A stretch of DNA of 64,000 bases from Microvirga alba (GCF_015694465.1 NZ_JADQDO010000008.1:1-64000), one strand, 5' to 3'; shown: positions 17,422 to 25,308, counted from the stretch's first letter. The notes: a model not told the origin generated them from the letters alone. Numbers and translations are program-made.

Positions 17422-17994
17422 ATGATCACCATTCGCGCGGAAACAATCCGCGATATCGAGGCGCGCGAGGCGCTGCTTGATGCCTGCTTCGGACCGGCCC
17501 GGTTCCAGAAGACCTGTGAGCGCCTGCGCGAAGGTCGCACGGCGGCCGAGGGCTTGTCACTCGTCATCGAGCAGGACAGCGCCATCGTCGGTACCGTTCG
17601 CCTGTGGCGCATCAGTGCCGGCCCGAACCGACCGGCCCTGATGCTGGGCCCGATCGCCATCGATCCCGCCTGCCAGAGCCTCGGTTTGGGCGCCAGGCTG
17701 ATGCGCGACGCGTTGGCTCGCGCCGCCGCGCAGGGGCACGAGGCGGTGCTGCTGGTGGGAGACGCGCCCTATTATGAGCGTTTTGGTTTCTCCACGAAGC
17801 ACACGGGCTCCCTCTGGCTGCCCGGACCCTATGAGCGCAACCGCTTCCTCGCCTTGGAACTCAAGGCGGGAGCGCTCGATGGCGCGCGCGGGCTTGTGTC
17901 CGCGACCGGCGAGACCGCGCAGAAGCCCGATCTCGCGGCCCTTGTCGCAGCGGCGGCGCAGGGCGCTCTCGGAGGCTTGAACCGCGCCGCCTGA
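17422..17994 (+). CDS. GNAT-family N-acetyltransferase
   Basis: 190-residue acetyltransferase. The N-terminal substrate part is followed by LMLGPIAIDPACQSLGLGARLMRDALARA (about 72-101), in which QSLGLGA is the acetyl-CoA pyrophosphate-binding motif, then VLLVGDAPYYERFGFST, a typical GNAT beta-5 region. ATG 17422 has GGGAGG upstream, partly inside a small CCCAA/TTGGG hairpin. It lies between the decarboxylase and homospermidine synthase, all on the plus strand. A polyamine or amino-acid acetylating role is an attractive inference from location, but the yhbS-like fold is also common in unrelated settings. Confidence 0.8.
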   Translation: MITIRAETIRDIEAREALLDACFGPARFQKTCERLREGRTAAEGLSLVIEQDSAIVGTVRLWRISAGPNRPALMLGPIAIDPACQSLGLGARLMRDALARAAAQGHEAVLLVGDAPYYERFGFSTKHTGSLWLPGPYERNRFLALELKAGALDGARGLVSATGETAQKPDLAALVAAAAQGALGGLNRAA

Positions 17995-18010
17995 AATCCC
18001 CCGGCAATTG

Positions 18011-18047
18011 ACGCGCGCTGCACCGGAGGAAATGGTGCGGCGCGCGT
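18011..18047 (+). terminator. Strong GC-rich hairpin after the GNAT gene
   Basis: ACGCGCGCTGCACC pairs with GGTGCGGCGCGCGT over 14 positions (one G-T pair) around a nine-base loop, followed by TCGTTTGT. It is a likely terminator, implying that homospermidine synthase has its own promoter in 18048-18119. Confidence 0.65.
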
Positions 18048-18055
18048 TCGTTTGT

Positions 18056-18090
18056 CACCGATCCACTCTAACCACCGATCCACACTAACC
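18056..18090 (+). repeat. Tandem 17-bp direct repeat upstream of homospermidine synthase
   Basis: CACCGATCCACTCTAAC is followed immediately by CACCGATCCACACTAAC (one mismatch), ending 30 bp before the homospermidine synthase start. The position suits a duplicated regulator site or a recent slippage duplication in the promoter. Confidence 0.7.
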
Positions 18091-18119
18091 TTAAGTTGCC
18101 TGACGAAGGAGTTTCATCA

Positions 18120-19550
18120 ATGACCAACTGGCCCGTCCATGGCCGGATCTCCGGCCCGATCGTGATGATCGGTTTCGGTTCGATCGGCAAAGGAATGCTG
18201 CCGCTGCTCGAGCGTCATTTCGAGTTCGACAAGAGCCGCCTGGTGGTTATCGATCCCAACGATGCGGACCGCCATATGCTCGACGAGCGTGGCATCCGCT
18301 TCATTCATCAGGGTCTGACACCGGACAACTACAAGCATCTCCTGCAGCCTCTTCTGACGGAAGGTGGCGGCCAGGGCTTCTGCGTGAACGTGTCGGTGGA
18401 TACGTCTTCCCGTGACATCATGGAACTCTGCCGCGAGCTCGGCGCGCTCTACATCGACACGGTCGCCGAGCCGTGGCTGGGTTTCTATTTCGACAAGAAC
18501 GCCGGTCCGGCGGCCCGCACCAACTATGCGCTGCGCGAGATCATTCTCGACGCGCGCCGCAGAAACCCCGGCGGCACGACCGCGGTATCCTGCTGCGGCG
18601 CGAATCCCGGCATGGTCTCCTGGCTCGTGAAGCAGGCTCTCCTCAACCTCGCGAATGATCTTGGCCTCAAGTATGAAGATCCGAAGACCCGCGAGGAGTG
18701 GGCGGCGCTGATGCAACGCACGGGCGTTAAGGGCATCCACATCGCCGAGCGGGATACCCAGCGCGCCACCTCCGAGAAGCCGATGGGCGTGTTCGTGAAC
18801 ACCTGGTCGGTCGAGGGCTTCGTGTCCGAGGGATTGCAGCCGGCCGAACTCGGCTGGGGCACGCATGAGAAATGGATGCCGAGCAATGCGGGCACGCATG
18901 AGAAGGGTAATAAGGCTGGGATCTATCTGTTGCAGCCCGGCGCAGATACCTACGTGCGCTCCTGGACGCCGACCGCCCAGGCACAGCGTGCGTTTCTTGT
19001 AACGCATAACGAGTCGATTTCGATCGCCGACTTCTTCACCGTGCGCGACGGCGACAACGTCACTTACCGCCCCACCTGCCACTACGCCTATCATCCCTGC
19101 AACGAGGCGGTGCTCTCGTTGCACGAGATGTTCGGCAATGCGGGCAAGGCGCAGGACGAGTTCCACATTCTCACCGAGGATGAGATCGTCGACGGCATCG
19201 ATGAACTCGGCGTGCTGCTCTACGGCCATGCCAAAAATGCCTATTGGTACGGCTCGCAGCTCTCCATCGACGAGACGCGCATGCTCGCGCCCTATCAGAA
19301 CGCGACCGGCCTTCAGGTCACGTCGGCGGTTCTGGCCGGCATGGTCTGGGCGTTGGAAAATCCGAATGCAGGCATCGTAGAAGCAGACGACATCGACTTC
19401 CGTCGTTGCCTTGAAGTGCAGATGCCCTATCTCGGCCCTGTTGTCGGCGTGTATACTGATTGGACGCCGCTTGAAGGCCGCCCCGGATTCTTCCCCGAGG
19501 ATATCGACACCTCGGATCCCTGGCAGTTCCGGAACGTCCTCGTGCGGTGA
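18120..19550 (+). CDS. hss: Homospermidine synthase
   Basis: NAD-dependent enzyme joining two putrescines into sym-homospermidine, the characteristic polyamine of many Hyphomicrobiales. The Rossmann motif is GPIVMIGFGSIGKGMLPLL at residues 12-30. YIDTVAEPWLGFYFD, CCGANPGMVSWLVKQALLNL and TWSVEGFVSEGLQPAELGWG are strong family segments. The 476-residue length matches characterised bacterial enzymes. ATG 18120 is preceded by GAAGGAG; an upstream in-frame ATG (18096) lacks this. It works with the upstream decarboxylase as a two-step putrescine-to-homospermidine pathway. Confidence 0.95.
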   Translation: MTNWPVHGRISGPIVMIGFGSIGKGMLPLLERHFEFDKSRLVVIDPNDADRHMLDERGIRFIHQGLTPDNYKHLLQPLLTEGGGQGFCVNVSVDTSSRDIMELCRELGALYIDTVAEPWLGFYFDKNAGPAARTNYALREIILDARRRNPGGTTAVSCCGANPGMVSWLVKQALLNLANDLGLKYEDPKTREEWAALMQRTGVKGIHIAERDTQRATSEKPMGVFVNTWSVEGFVSEGLQPAELGWGTHEKWMPSNAGTHEKGNKAGIYLLQPGADTYVRSWTPTAQAQRAFLVTHNESISIADFFTVRDGDNVTYRPTCHYAYHPCNEAVLSLHEMFGNAGKAQDEFHILTEDEIVDGIDELGVLLYGHAKNAYWYGSQLSIDETRMLAPYQNATGLQVTSAVLAGMVWALENPNAGIVEADDIDFRRCLEVQMPYLGPVVGVYTDWTPLEGRPGFFPEDIDTSDPWQFRNVLVR

Positions 19551-19560
19551 TCCGCTATTC

Positions 19561-19587
19561 CCATGGCCGGCCCCGCGCCGGCCATGG
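19561..19587 (+). repeat. Perfect GC-rich hairpin between hss and the next gene
   Basis: CCATGGCCGGC pairs with GCCGGCCATGG over 11 bases around CCCGC. It lies 10 bp after the hss stop. It has no T-run. Its presence argues that the next gene starts after it, at 19605, not at the in-frame ATG at 19563. Confidence 0.6.
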
Positions 19588-19604
19588 CCTCAAGAGAGAC
19601 GCGC

Positions 19605-19961
19605 ATGCCCCATTTCGAGGAATTTTACGCCAACAAGCTCCTCGGCTCCCTTGGAGTCGTCGATGCAGCGGCCGTGCTCGATCTGCGGAGCGCGTCCCGG
19701 GAGAAGGCGGCCGCCTCGATCCAGGACATGCTGGAGCGTAGCCGCTTCGCTCAGAGCAAGGCCGTCGCGATCCGTCTTGCGCCGCCGCCGGAGGGCGGAG
19801 GCGAAACCCTGTTCCAGCCCGTCGGCAAGGCGTTGTTGGAAGCGAAGAAACGCGGTTGGATCGAGCGGTTGCAGACTTTGCCCGCGCAGGACGGGCTTGG
19901 GTTTTACGTGGTCTTGTCGGGCAAGCCCGAGCGCGAGGACGGGCCGCCGGGCGCGGCCTGA
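19605..19961 (+). CDS. Uncharacterised protein downstream of hss
   Basis: 118 residues from the ATG at 19605, which follows a weak AAGAGAGA. I do not recognise the family. The sequence is soluble and rich in Leu, Ala and charged residues, without a signal peptide or membrane segment, and opens MPHFEEFYANKLLGSLGVVDAAAVLDL. The pattern of short alternating helices and strands (KAVAIRLAPPPEGGGETLF, GLGFYVVLSGKPERED) suggests a small alpha/beta domain. It lies 54 bp after hss on the same strand and could be co-transcribed. Codon use resembles its neighbours, supporting a real gene. Confidence 0.6.
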   Translation: MPHFEEFYANKLLGSLGVVDAAAVLDLRSASREKAAASIQDMLERSRFAQSKAVAIRLAPPPEGGGETLFQPVGKALLEAKKRGWIERLQTLPAQDGLGFYVVLSGKPEREDGPPGAA

Positions 19962-19966
19962 CGGCG

Positions 19967-20245
19967 TTACTGCGCAATCGCCACGCGGATGTCTTCTTCC
20001 GTCACATCGTCGAGCGCCTTCGCGACCTTGTAGGCGCGCGTTTTGACGCCGGGCTCCATCACCAGAATGATGGTCTCGATGCCTGGGCAGGACGGGTCGG
20101 TGCAGGCGATTTCGTTGACGGCGAAGGCGGTATCGGGCGCGGCCTGGAGCACCGCGCGGGTCCATTCCTTCACGCGCTGCACGGCTTCCCGATCCGGCTT
20201 GGGCCGACCGAATGCCCCTTTCAGGAAGGCCCCGAGCCGCGTCAT
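19967..20245 (-). CDS. Small conserved protein with CxxxxCPG motif, end of the zinc operon
   Basis: 92-residue soluble protein opening MTRLGAFLKGAFGRPKPDREAV. The central part VNEIACTDPSCPGIETIILVMEPGVKTRAYKVAKAL has a CxxxxCPG-type cysteine pair and a beta-rich core; the end DDVTEEDIRVAIAQ is helical. I recall similar small proteins next to COG0523 GTPases in related bacteria but know no function. It begins 10 bp after the WD40 gene on the same strand, so it is the last gene of the leftward zinc operon. The cysteine pair could bind metal. Confidence 0.7.
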   Translation of the reverse strand: MTRLGAFLKGAFGRPKPDREAVQRVKEWTRAVLQAAPDTAFAVNEIACTDPSCPGIETIILVMEPGVKTRAYKVAKALDDVTEEDIRVAIAQ

Positions 20246-20255
20246 GTGTCCGACC

Positions 20256-21263
20256 TCAGGTGGGGAGCGTCAGGATGCCCGCCTGGCCGTCCTCGCAGCC
20301 GAAGGCGAGGCGTTTGCCGCTCTTGTCCCAGGCGAGTGCAGTCACACCGCTGCCTTCGACGGCAGGGCGTACCAGAAGCTCGGAAGCGTCGGTGAGGCGG
20401 ATGAGCAGGATGCAGCCGTCCTCATAGGCGACGCCGAGCACATAGGTGTTGGGGTGAAACGCCACCCGGCTGACCTTGGCATGGCGCACGCCGCATTCGC
20501 GCGGCTGCTTGCCCATGGGGCCTTCCTTCGATTCGAAGGGCCAGATGATGGCGGCCTCAGCGCCCGAGGTCGCAAGCCATTTGCCGTCTCCGGACCAGGA
20601 GAAGGAGCGCGTTTTCGACGGATAGCCGCTCATACGCATGTTGCCCTTGTCAGGCACCAACCGCCAACCGTGCAGGGCGTTTTCCTGCATCGAGGTCACG
20701 ACGAAACGGGCATCCGGCGACCAGGTGACGTCGAGATGCGAGCCTTTCCATTCGAGCGTTTCCGGCTTGGCCTCCACATTGGGAAACCACAAAGTCGCGC
20801 CGTTGTAGTGGGAGATCGCAAGACGGTAGCCCTTGGGTGCGAAGGCGAGGCCGCGCGCGGTGCTGGGGACTTCGAGGACTTTCTCGCGCCCCTTGTCGTC
20901 GCGGGCGACGACGCGCTTGCCCGCGCCATAGGCGAAAGCGCCCCCGGCGCTGACGGCGAGAGAGTCGATCCACGCGCCCTTGGTCTCGGCGAGCGTTTTC
21001 GTCGAGCCGTCCGCGCCGGTGACAGCCACGCGCCCATCATCGCCGCCGGTCACGAATCGCTCGCCGTCGCTCATACCCACGAGGATGCCCGCATCGGGAT
21101 GAGCCTCGACGCGATGCGTCTCACCGTCCTTCGTCAGCAGCACGCCGCCATCGCCGAGAGCGAAGGCGGTTGTGGCCTTCAGCCAGCCTATGGCGGTGAC
21201 ATGCGCGCCCGCATCGATGGGCGTGACGTTCTGGGTGAGAGACGGAGCGGTTTGAGCGGTCAT
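20256..21263 (-). CDS. WD40-repeat beta-propeller protein in the zinc operon
   Basis: 335-residue protein built of WD40-like blades, for example SHLDVTWSPDARFVVTSMQENALHGWRL, TRSFSWSGDGKWLATSGAEAAIIWPF and GVTALAWDKSGKRLAFGCEDGQAGIL, together a probable seven-bladed propeller. There is no signal peptide (MTAQTAPSLTQNVTPID), so it should be cytoplasmic, unlike the periplasmic propeller chaperone AztD of some zinc systems. It lies downstream of the COG0523 GTPase and upstream of the 92-aa protein. A scaffold or partner role for zinc delivery is inferred from position only. Confidence 0.8.
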   Translation of the reverse strand: MTAQTAPSLTQNVTPIDAGAHVTAIGWLKATTAFALGDGGVLLTKDGETHRVEAHPDAGILVGMSDGERFVTGGDDGRVAVTGADGSTKTLAETKGAWIDSLAVSAGGAFAYGAGKRVVARDDKGREKVLEVPSTARGLAFAPKGYRLAISHYNGATLWFPNVEAKPETLEWKGSHLDVTWSPDARFVVTSMQENALHGWRLVPDKGNMRMSGYPSKTRSFSWSGDGKWLATSGAEAAIIWPFESKEGPMGKQPRECGVRHAKVSRVAFHPNTYVLGVAYEDGCILLIRLTDASELLVRPAVEGSGVTALAWDKSGKRLAFGCEDGQAGILTLPT

Positions 21264-21322
21264 TCAGGCGATCCCTTCAGGGGGCCAATAGCATAGGATA
21301 GCGGAAAAGGAGCAAACGTTTG

Positions 21323-21460
21323 CGTCATTCCGGGATCGCGAAGCGGAGCCCGGAACCCATAGCCGCGACATTGTGCGATAAGATGCCGAACATACGACAT
21401 CTTGGGGAGCGCCTGTGTTTATGGGTTCCGGGCTCGTGCTTCGCACGCCCCGGAATGACG
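21323..21460. repeat. 138-bp interspersed palindromic element
   Basis: The ends CGTCATTCCG and CGGAATGACG are perfect inverted copies. Complementarity continues inwards: CCGGAACCCATA on the left matches TATGGGTTCCGG on the right, with GCGAAGC/GCTTCGC between, and a 50-base unpaired centre. It lies in the gap between the cobW-type and WD40 genes of one operon, so it would be transcribed as a long hairpin. Such CATTCCGG elements are dispersed in many Hyphomicrobiales genomes. Confidence 0.85.
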
Positions 21461-21468
21461 GACCACGC

Positions 21469-22431
21469 TCACGCGGCCGTCGCCAAAAAGCCTTCCTTGA
21501 TCGCCTTCTCGTTCAAATCGCGGCCGATGAAGACAACCTTCGAATCGCGCTTCTGGCCGGGCTTCCAGTCGTCCTGCACGTCCCCGTCGAGGATCATGTG
21601 CACGCCCTGGAAGACGAAACGCTTCGGCTCATTCGGGAAGGCGACGATGCCCTTGCAGCGCAGGATGTTCGGACCCTCGACCTGGGTCAGGTTCGAGATC
21701 CACGGCATGAATTTTTCCGGATCGACCTCGCCGTCGAGCTTCAGGGAGATGGATTGCATCTCCTCGTCGTGATGGTGGTGATGGCCCTGCTCCAGAAAGT
21801 CCGGCTCGATTTCGATGATGCGGTCGAGATCGAAGGCCTTGCGGTCGAGCACCTCGCTGATCGGCAGGGAGCATTTCTGCGTCCGATGCAGCTTGGCGTA
21901 AGGGTTGATGGCGCGGATGCGCGCCTCGACCTCGGCGAGTTCATCCGCTGTCACGAGATCGGTTTTGTTGAGGATGATGACATCCGCGAAAGCGATCTGG
22001 TTCTTGGCCTCGGGCGCGTCCTTCAGCCGGTCGGAGAGCCACTTGGCGTCGGCGACGGTCACGACCGCGTCGAGCCGCGCGACGTCCGACACGTCCTGGT
22101 CCATGAAGAAGGTCTGGGCCACGGGGGCGGGATCGGCGAGGCCGGTGGTTTCGACGATGATGGCGTCGAACTTGCCTTTCCGCTTCATCAGCCCGTCGAG
22201 AATGCGGATCAGATCGCCGCGCACGGTGCAGCAGATGCAGCCGTTGTTCATCTCGAACACTTCCTCGTCCGCGCCGACGACGAGCTCGTTGTCGATGCCG
22301 ATTTCGCCGAATTCGTTGACGATCACCGCATAGCGCTTGCCGTGCGGCTCGGTGAGGATGCGGTTGAGGAGGGTGGTCTTACCGGCGCCGAGATAGCCTG
22401 TGAGAACGGTGACGGGAATCTTGTCGGTCAT
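21469..22431 (-). CDS. CobW/COG0523-family GTPase, zinc-associated metallochaperone
   Basis: 320-residue G3E GTPase. Walker A is GYLGAGKTT (residues 12-20), the metal-binding CxCC is GCICC (Cys65, 67 and 68), Walker B lies near [13 protein letters not shown], and the guanine motif is NKTD. A His-rich stretch (GHHHHHDEE) and a CobW C-terminal domain follow. The frame is open upstream to 22542 through a repeat, but [15 protein letters not shown] is the normal N-terminus. Placement right after a metal ABC importer points to a ZigA/ZagA-like role, moving zinc to client proteins during zinc starvation. Confidence 0.9.
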   Translation of the reverse strand: MTDKIPVTVLTGYLGAGKTTLLNRILTEPHGKRYAVIVNEFGEIGIDNELVVGADEEVFEMNNGCICCTVRGDLIRILDGLMKRKGKFDAIIVETTGLADPAPVAQTFFMDQDVSDVARLDAVVTVADAKWLSDRLKDAPEAKNQIAFADVIILNKTDLVTADELAEVEARIRAINPYAKLHRTQKCSLPISEVLDRKAFDLDRIIEIEPDFLEQGHHHHHDEEMQSISLKLDGEVDPEKFMPWISNLTQVEGPNILRCKGIVAFPNEPKRFVFQGVHMILDGDVQDDWKPGQKRDSKVVFIGRDLNEKAIKEGFLATAA

Positions 22432-22456
22432 CGGATGTTCCAGAGGGTTTACGGGT

Positions 22457-22540
22457 GTCATCCCCGGCGGCGGAAGGAGATCCAGGTCCGGCCGGGCCGT
22501 CTCTGGTTTCCCTTCCCTCGCTTCGCTCGCCGGGAATGAC
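22457..22540. repeat. Short inverted-repeat element between znuA-like and cobW-like genes
   Basis: GTCATCCCCGG (22457-22467) and CCGGGAATGAC (22530-22540) are inverted copies with one mismatch, enclosing GC-rich sequence including CTCGCTTCGCTCG. The ends resemble those of the 138-bp element at 21323, so it may be a shorter or decayed relative. Confidence 0.65.
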
Positions 22541-22569
22541 ATCCAGGCGCGCTTGCCGCAAGGGGTTGC

Positions 22570-23484
22570 TCAGCTCGACAGAGCGCTGCTGAAGGCCCTT
22601 ATATTGTGTCTCATCATGTCAATGTAAGTCCCGGCCGGACCGCTCGGGTCCGAAAGCGCATCCGAGAACACCCGCTCGCCGATCCGGGCTCCGGTTTCCT
22701 TCGCGATGCGCTCCATCAGGCGCGGATCGGAGACGTTTTCCACGAAGATCGCTGTGATCTTCTCGCGCTTGATCTGCCCGATGATCTTGGCGACGTCCTT
22801 GGCCGAGGCTTCCGAATCCGTCGAGACACCCTGCGGCGCGATGAATTCAATCTCATACGCATCCTCGAAATAGCGGAAAGCGTCGTGGGAGGTAATGATC
22901 CTGCGGCGCTCAGCGGGGATGCTCGCCACGAGGCGCTTCACGTCGGCCTCCAGGCTATCGAGCTTCTTGAGGTATTCGGCGGCATTCGCCTCATAAGCGG
23001 CCTTGCCGGCGGCATCGGCGGCCACCAGCGCATCGCGGATATTGGCCACATAGATCTTCGCGTTGGCGATGCTCTGCCAGGCATGGGGATCGAACTCGCC
23101 ATGGTGGTCATGGCCGTGATCTTCGCTCTTCAAAGGCTTCACGCCCTTGGCGGCCTGGACCGTCGCCGCCTTGGTGCCGGAGGATTTGACCAGCCGGTCG
23201 ATCCAGCCTTCGAACTTGAGCCCGTTGCTGAAGACGACCTTGGCTTCCGTCAGGCGGCGTCCGTCGGCCGGCGTCGGGGAATAGACATGCGCATCGCCAT
23301 TGGGGCCGACAAGGGTCGTGACCTCGACGCGGTCGCCGCCTACGCTGCGGACAAGATCGCCCAGGATCGAGAAGGTCGCGATCACTTTCAGCTTGTCGGC
23401 GCTTTGCGCGATGGCGGTCAGCGGCGTTGTGGCCAGCGTCAGAGACCCCATCAGAAAGGATAGGGCCATTCTTCTCGTCGTCAT
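22570..23484 (-). CDS. znuA: Zinc/metal ABC transporter substrate-binding protein
   Basis: Cluster A-I (ZnuA/TroA-type) periplasmic metal-binding protein of 304 residues. The signal is TTRRMALSFLMGSLTLATTPLTAIAQ, then KLKVIATFSILGDLVRSVGG. Likely metal ligands are the histidines in GDAHVYSPTP, EFDPHAWQ and TSHDAFRYF, and an acidic ligand in FSDALSDP. A short His-rich loop (EDHGHDHHGEFDPHAW) is typical of zinc proteins. ATG 23484 follows AAAGGGGACA; an upstream frame reaches 23544. The operon content favours zinc over manganese. Confidence 0.88.
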   Translation of the reverse strand: MTTRRMALSFLMGSLTLATTPLTAIAQSADKLKVIATFSILGDLVRSVGGDRVEVTTLVGPNGDAHVYSPTPADGRRLTEAKVVFSNGLKFEGWIDRLVKSSGTKAATVQAAKGVKPLKSEDHGHDHHGEFDPHAWQSIANAKIYVANIRDALVAADAAGKAAYEANAAEYLKKLDSLEADVKRLVASIPAERRRIITSHDAFRYFEDAYEIEFIAPQGVSTDSEASAKDVAKIIGQIKREKITAIFVENVSDPRLMERIAKETGARIGERVFSDALSDPSGPAGTYIDMMRHNIRAFSSALSS

Positions 23485-23507
23485 AGGCTTGTCCCCTTTT
23501 GAGGATG

Positions 23508-24374
23508 TCAGGCTTCGAGGTGTTTGCCGGGCCATGCGAGCCACAACAGGCCGCCCTCACGGCCAAGAAGGAGCGAGGCGGCATAGATGCCCCCCGCAGC
23601 CAAAATGATCGCGGGGCCCGCAGGCAATTCCGCATGAAACGAAAGCAACAGACCGGCGAGTCCGGACACCATTCCGATCGCCACGGACACGACCATCATC
23701 AGGGTGATGTCGTTGGTCCAGAAGCGCGACGCGGCGGCGGGCAGCATCATCATGCCGACAGCCAGCAGCGTGCCGAGCGCATGGAAGCCGCCGACGAGGT
23801 TGAGCACCACGAGACCGAGGAAGATCAGGTGTGTCGGCGTTCCAGCTCGGCTCACCGAGCGCAAGAACGTGGGGTCCACGCATTCGAGCACGAGGGGCCG
23901 GTAGAGAACGGCGAGCGCTGACACGGTGATGGTCGAGATGGCGGCGAGCAGCAGAAGCGTATTGTCGTCGAGCGCCAGCACCGTGCCGAAGAGAACATGA
24001 AGCAGATCCACGTTCGAGCCGCGCAGCGACACGATGGTGACGCCGAGCGCGAGCGACAAGAGGTAGAATGCTGCGAGCGAGGCATCTTCCTTCAAGGTGG
24101 TGAAGCGCGAGACGAGACCCGCCGCGATGGCGACGACGACGCCTGCGACCAGGCCGCCGATGGTCATGGCGGGAAGCGACAATCCGGCGAAGAGATAGCC
24201 AACGGCGGCTCCCGGCAGGATGGCGTGCGCCATGGCATCGCCGGTCAGACTCATGCGGCGCAGCATCAGAAAGACACCGATCGGGCCGCCCCCCAGAGCA
24301 ATGGCGATCACGCCCACAAGGGCGCGCCGCATGAACTCGAATTCGGCGAAGGGGCTGTAAACGAATTCAAGCAT
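23508..24374 (-). CDS. znuB: Zinc/metal ABC transporter permease
   Basis: 288-residue ABC-3 family permease with about eight or nine membrane helices. FLMLRRMSLTGDAMAHAILPGAAVGYLFAG near residues 35-65 is the conserved family segment; ALGTLLAVGMMMLPAAASRFW comes later. The start at 24374 gives MLEFVYSPFAEFEFMRRALVG; a TTG six codons upstream is also in frame. It sits between the ATPase and binding-protein genes (gaps of about 30 bp) in the leftward zinc operon. Confidence 0.88.
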   Translation of the reverse strand: MLEFVYSPFAEFEFMRRALVGVIAIALGGGPIGVFLMLRRMSLTGDAMAHAILPGAAVGYLFAGLSLPAMTIGGLVAGVVVAIAAGLVSRFTTLKEDASLAAFYLLSLALGVTIVSLRGSNVDLLHVLFGTVLALDDNTLLLLAAISTITVSALAVLYRPLVLECVDPTFLRSVSRAGTPTHLIFLGLVVLNLVGGFHALGTLLAVGMMMLPAAASRFWTNDITLMMVVSVAIGMVSGLAGLLLSFHAELPAGPAIILAAGGIYAASLLLGREGGLLWLAWPGKHLEA

Positions 24375-24407
24375 GGACGCGCCATTCTGCAATCTGATGG
24401 AACGCGC

Positions 24408-25154
24408 TCACGCAGCGTTCCGGTGGCACTCATGCGCATGAGGATCATGCGCCTCGACCATGCGGCGAGCTTTCAGGAGATTCTCGGCACTCAAGACCTC
24501 GTGGGTCACACCCCAGGCCACCGGCTCGCGGGCGATCAGCAGCGCCTGCGGGAAGACCCGCCTCACCATGTCGAGATCGTGCAGCACCGCAACGACGGTG
24601 CGGGATTCATCGTGCCAGCGGCGGACGAGATCGAGCAGATCGGCAGTGGTGCGGGCGTCGATGGCGGTGAAGGGCTCATCGAGCAGGATCACGGATGAAT
24701 CCTGCAGGAGGAGCCGCGCGAAAAGGGCGCGCTGCATCTGGCCGCCGGAAAGGGTGGAGATGGGGCGGCGTTCGAAGCCGATCAGACCGACGGCGGCCAG
24801 CGCCTCTTCGATCTTCGTCCGGTCCTTGCGGCTGATGCCGCCGAGAAGGCCTGAGCGGGACCAGAGCCCCATGGCGACGAGATCATAGACCGAAAGCGGG
24901 AAGGAGCGGTCGATGTCGGCGGCTTGAGGCAAATAGGCGATGGGTGCGTTCGACGAGCCAATGAGGCGGATGCGGCCCTCAAGAGGGCGGAGCGTCCCGA
25001 CGATCCCTTTCAGGAGCGTCGATTTTCCGGCACCGTTCGGGCCGACGACCGCCGTCAGGCTGCCCGCGGCGATCTCGCCGTCCAGGTGGTGAACGGCCGG
25101 GCGTCGGCCATAGCCGAGGGTCACCTCATCGAAACGGATCGCGGTCGCGGACAT
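24408..25154 (-). CDS. znuC: Zinc/metal ABC transporter ATP-binding protein
   Basis: 248-residue ATPase of the metal importer. Walker A is GPNGAGKST, the Q-loop YLPQAAD, the signature LSGGQMQRALFARLL, Walker B VILLDEPFTAID and the H-loop VLHDLD. The C-terminus ends with a His-rich tail, EAHDPHAHECHRNAA, that may bind zinc. The frame continues upstream to 25286, but that part is out of frame with the small peptide gene there and MSATAIRFDEVTLGYG is the proper ABC start. It begins 4 bp after that peptide gene. Confidence 0.88.
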   Translation of the reverse strand: MSATAIRFDEVTLGYGRRPAVHHLDGEIAAGSLTAVVGPNGAGKSTLLKGIVGTLRPLEGRIRLIGSSNAPIAYLPQAADIDRSFPLSVYDLVAMGLWSRSGLLGGISRKDRTKIEEALAAVGLIGFERRPISTLSGGQMQRALFARLLLQDSSVILLDEPFTAIDARTTADLLDLVRRWHDESRTVVAVLHDLDMVRRVFPQALLIAREPVAWGVTHEVLSAENLLKARRMVEAHDPHAHECHRNAA

Positions 25155-25158
25155 GGGT

Positions 25159-25308
25159 TCACGCCAGAACGAGAAGGACCAAAAACCAAAGCGCCGCGAG
25201 GACGATGCCGGCCCCGGCCAGACGCTGCCAGGCCGAGAGGCGCAGGAGCGAAAAGGTCGGAGCGGCGGCAATCGCGCGCGGCGCATGCTGATGATCGCTA
25301 TGCAACAT
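25159..25308 (-). CDS. 49-aa His-rich single-span membrane peptide, first gene of the zinc operon
   Basis: A 50-codon frame starting ATG 25308 and ending TGA just 4 bp before the ATPase start. The product begins MLHSDHQHAPRAIAAAP, with three histidines in the first eight residues, continues with a positively charged LLRLSAWQRLAG segment and ends in one hydrophobic helix, AGIVLAALWFLVLLVLA. The design (metal-ligand head, single membrane anchor) and tight spacing to znuC support a real gene. I recall similar short peptides at the head of zinc importer operons in related genomes, without a known function. The ribosome site is weak (TTTGGA). Confidence 0.6.
   Translation of the reverse strand: MLHSDHQHAPRAIAAAPTFSLLRLSAWQRLAGAGIVLAALWFLVLLVLA

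Noticed and set aside
20256..21263. WD40 protein as the periplasmic zinc chaperone AztD
   Set aside because: AztD-type proteins are exported, and this protein has no signal peptide; the similarity is limited to a propeller fold.
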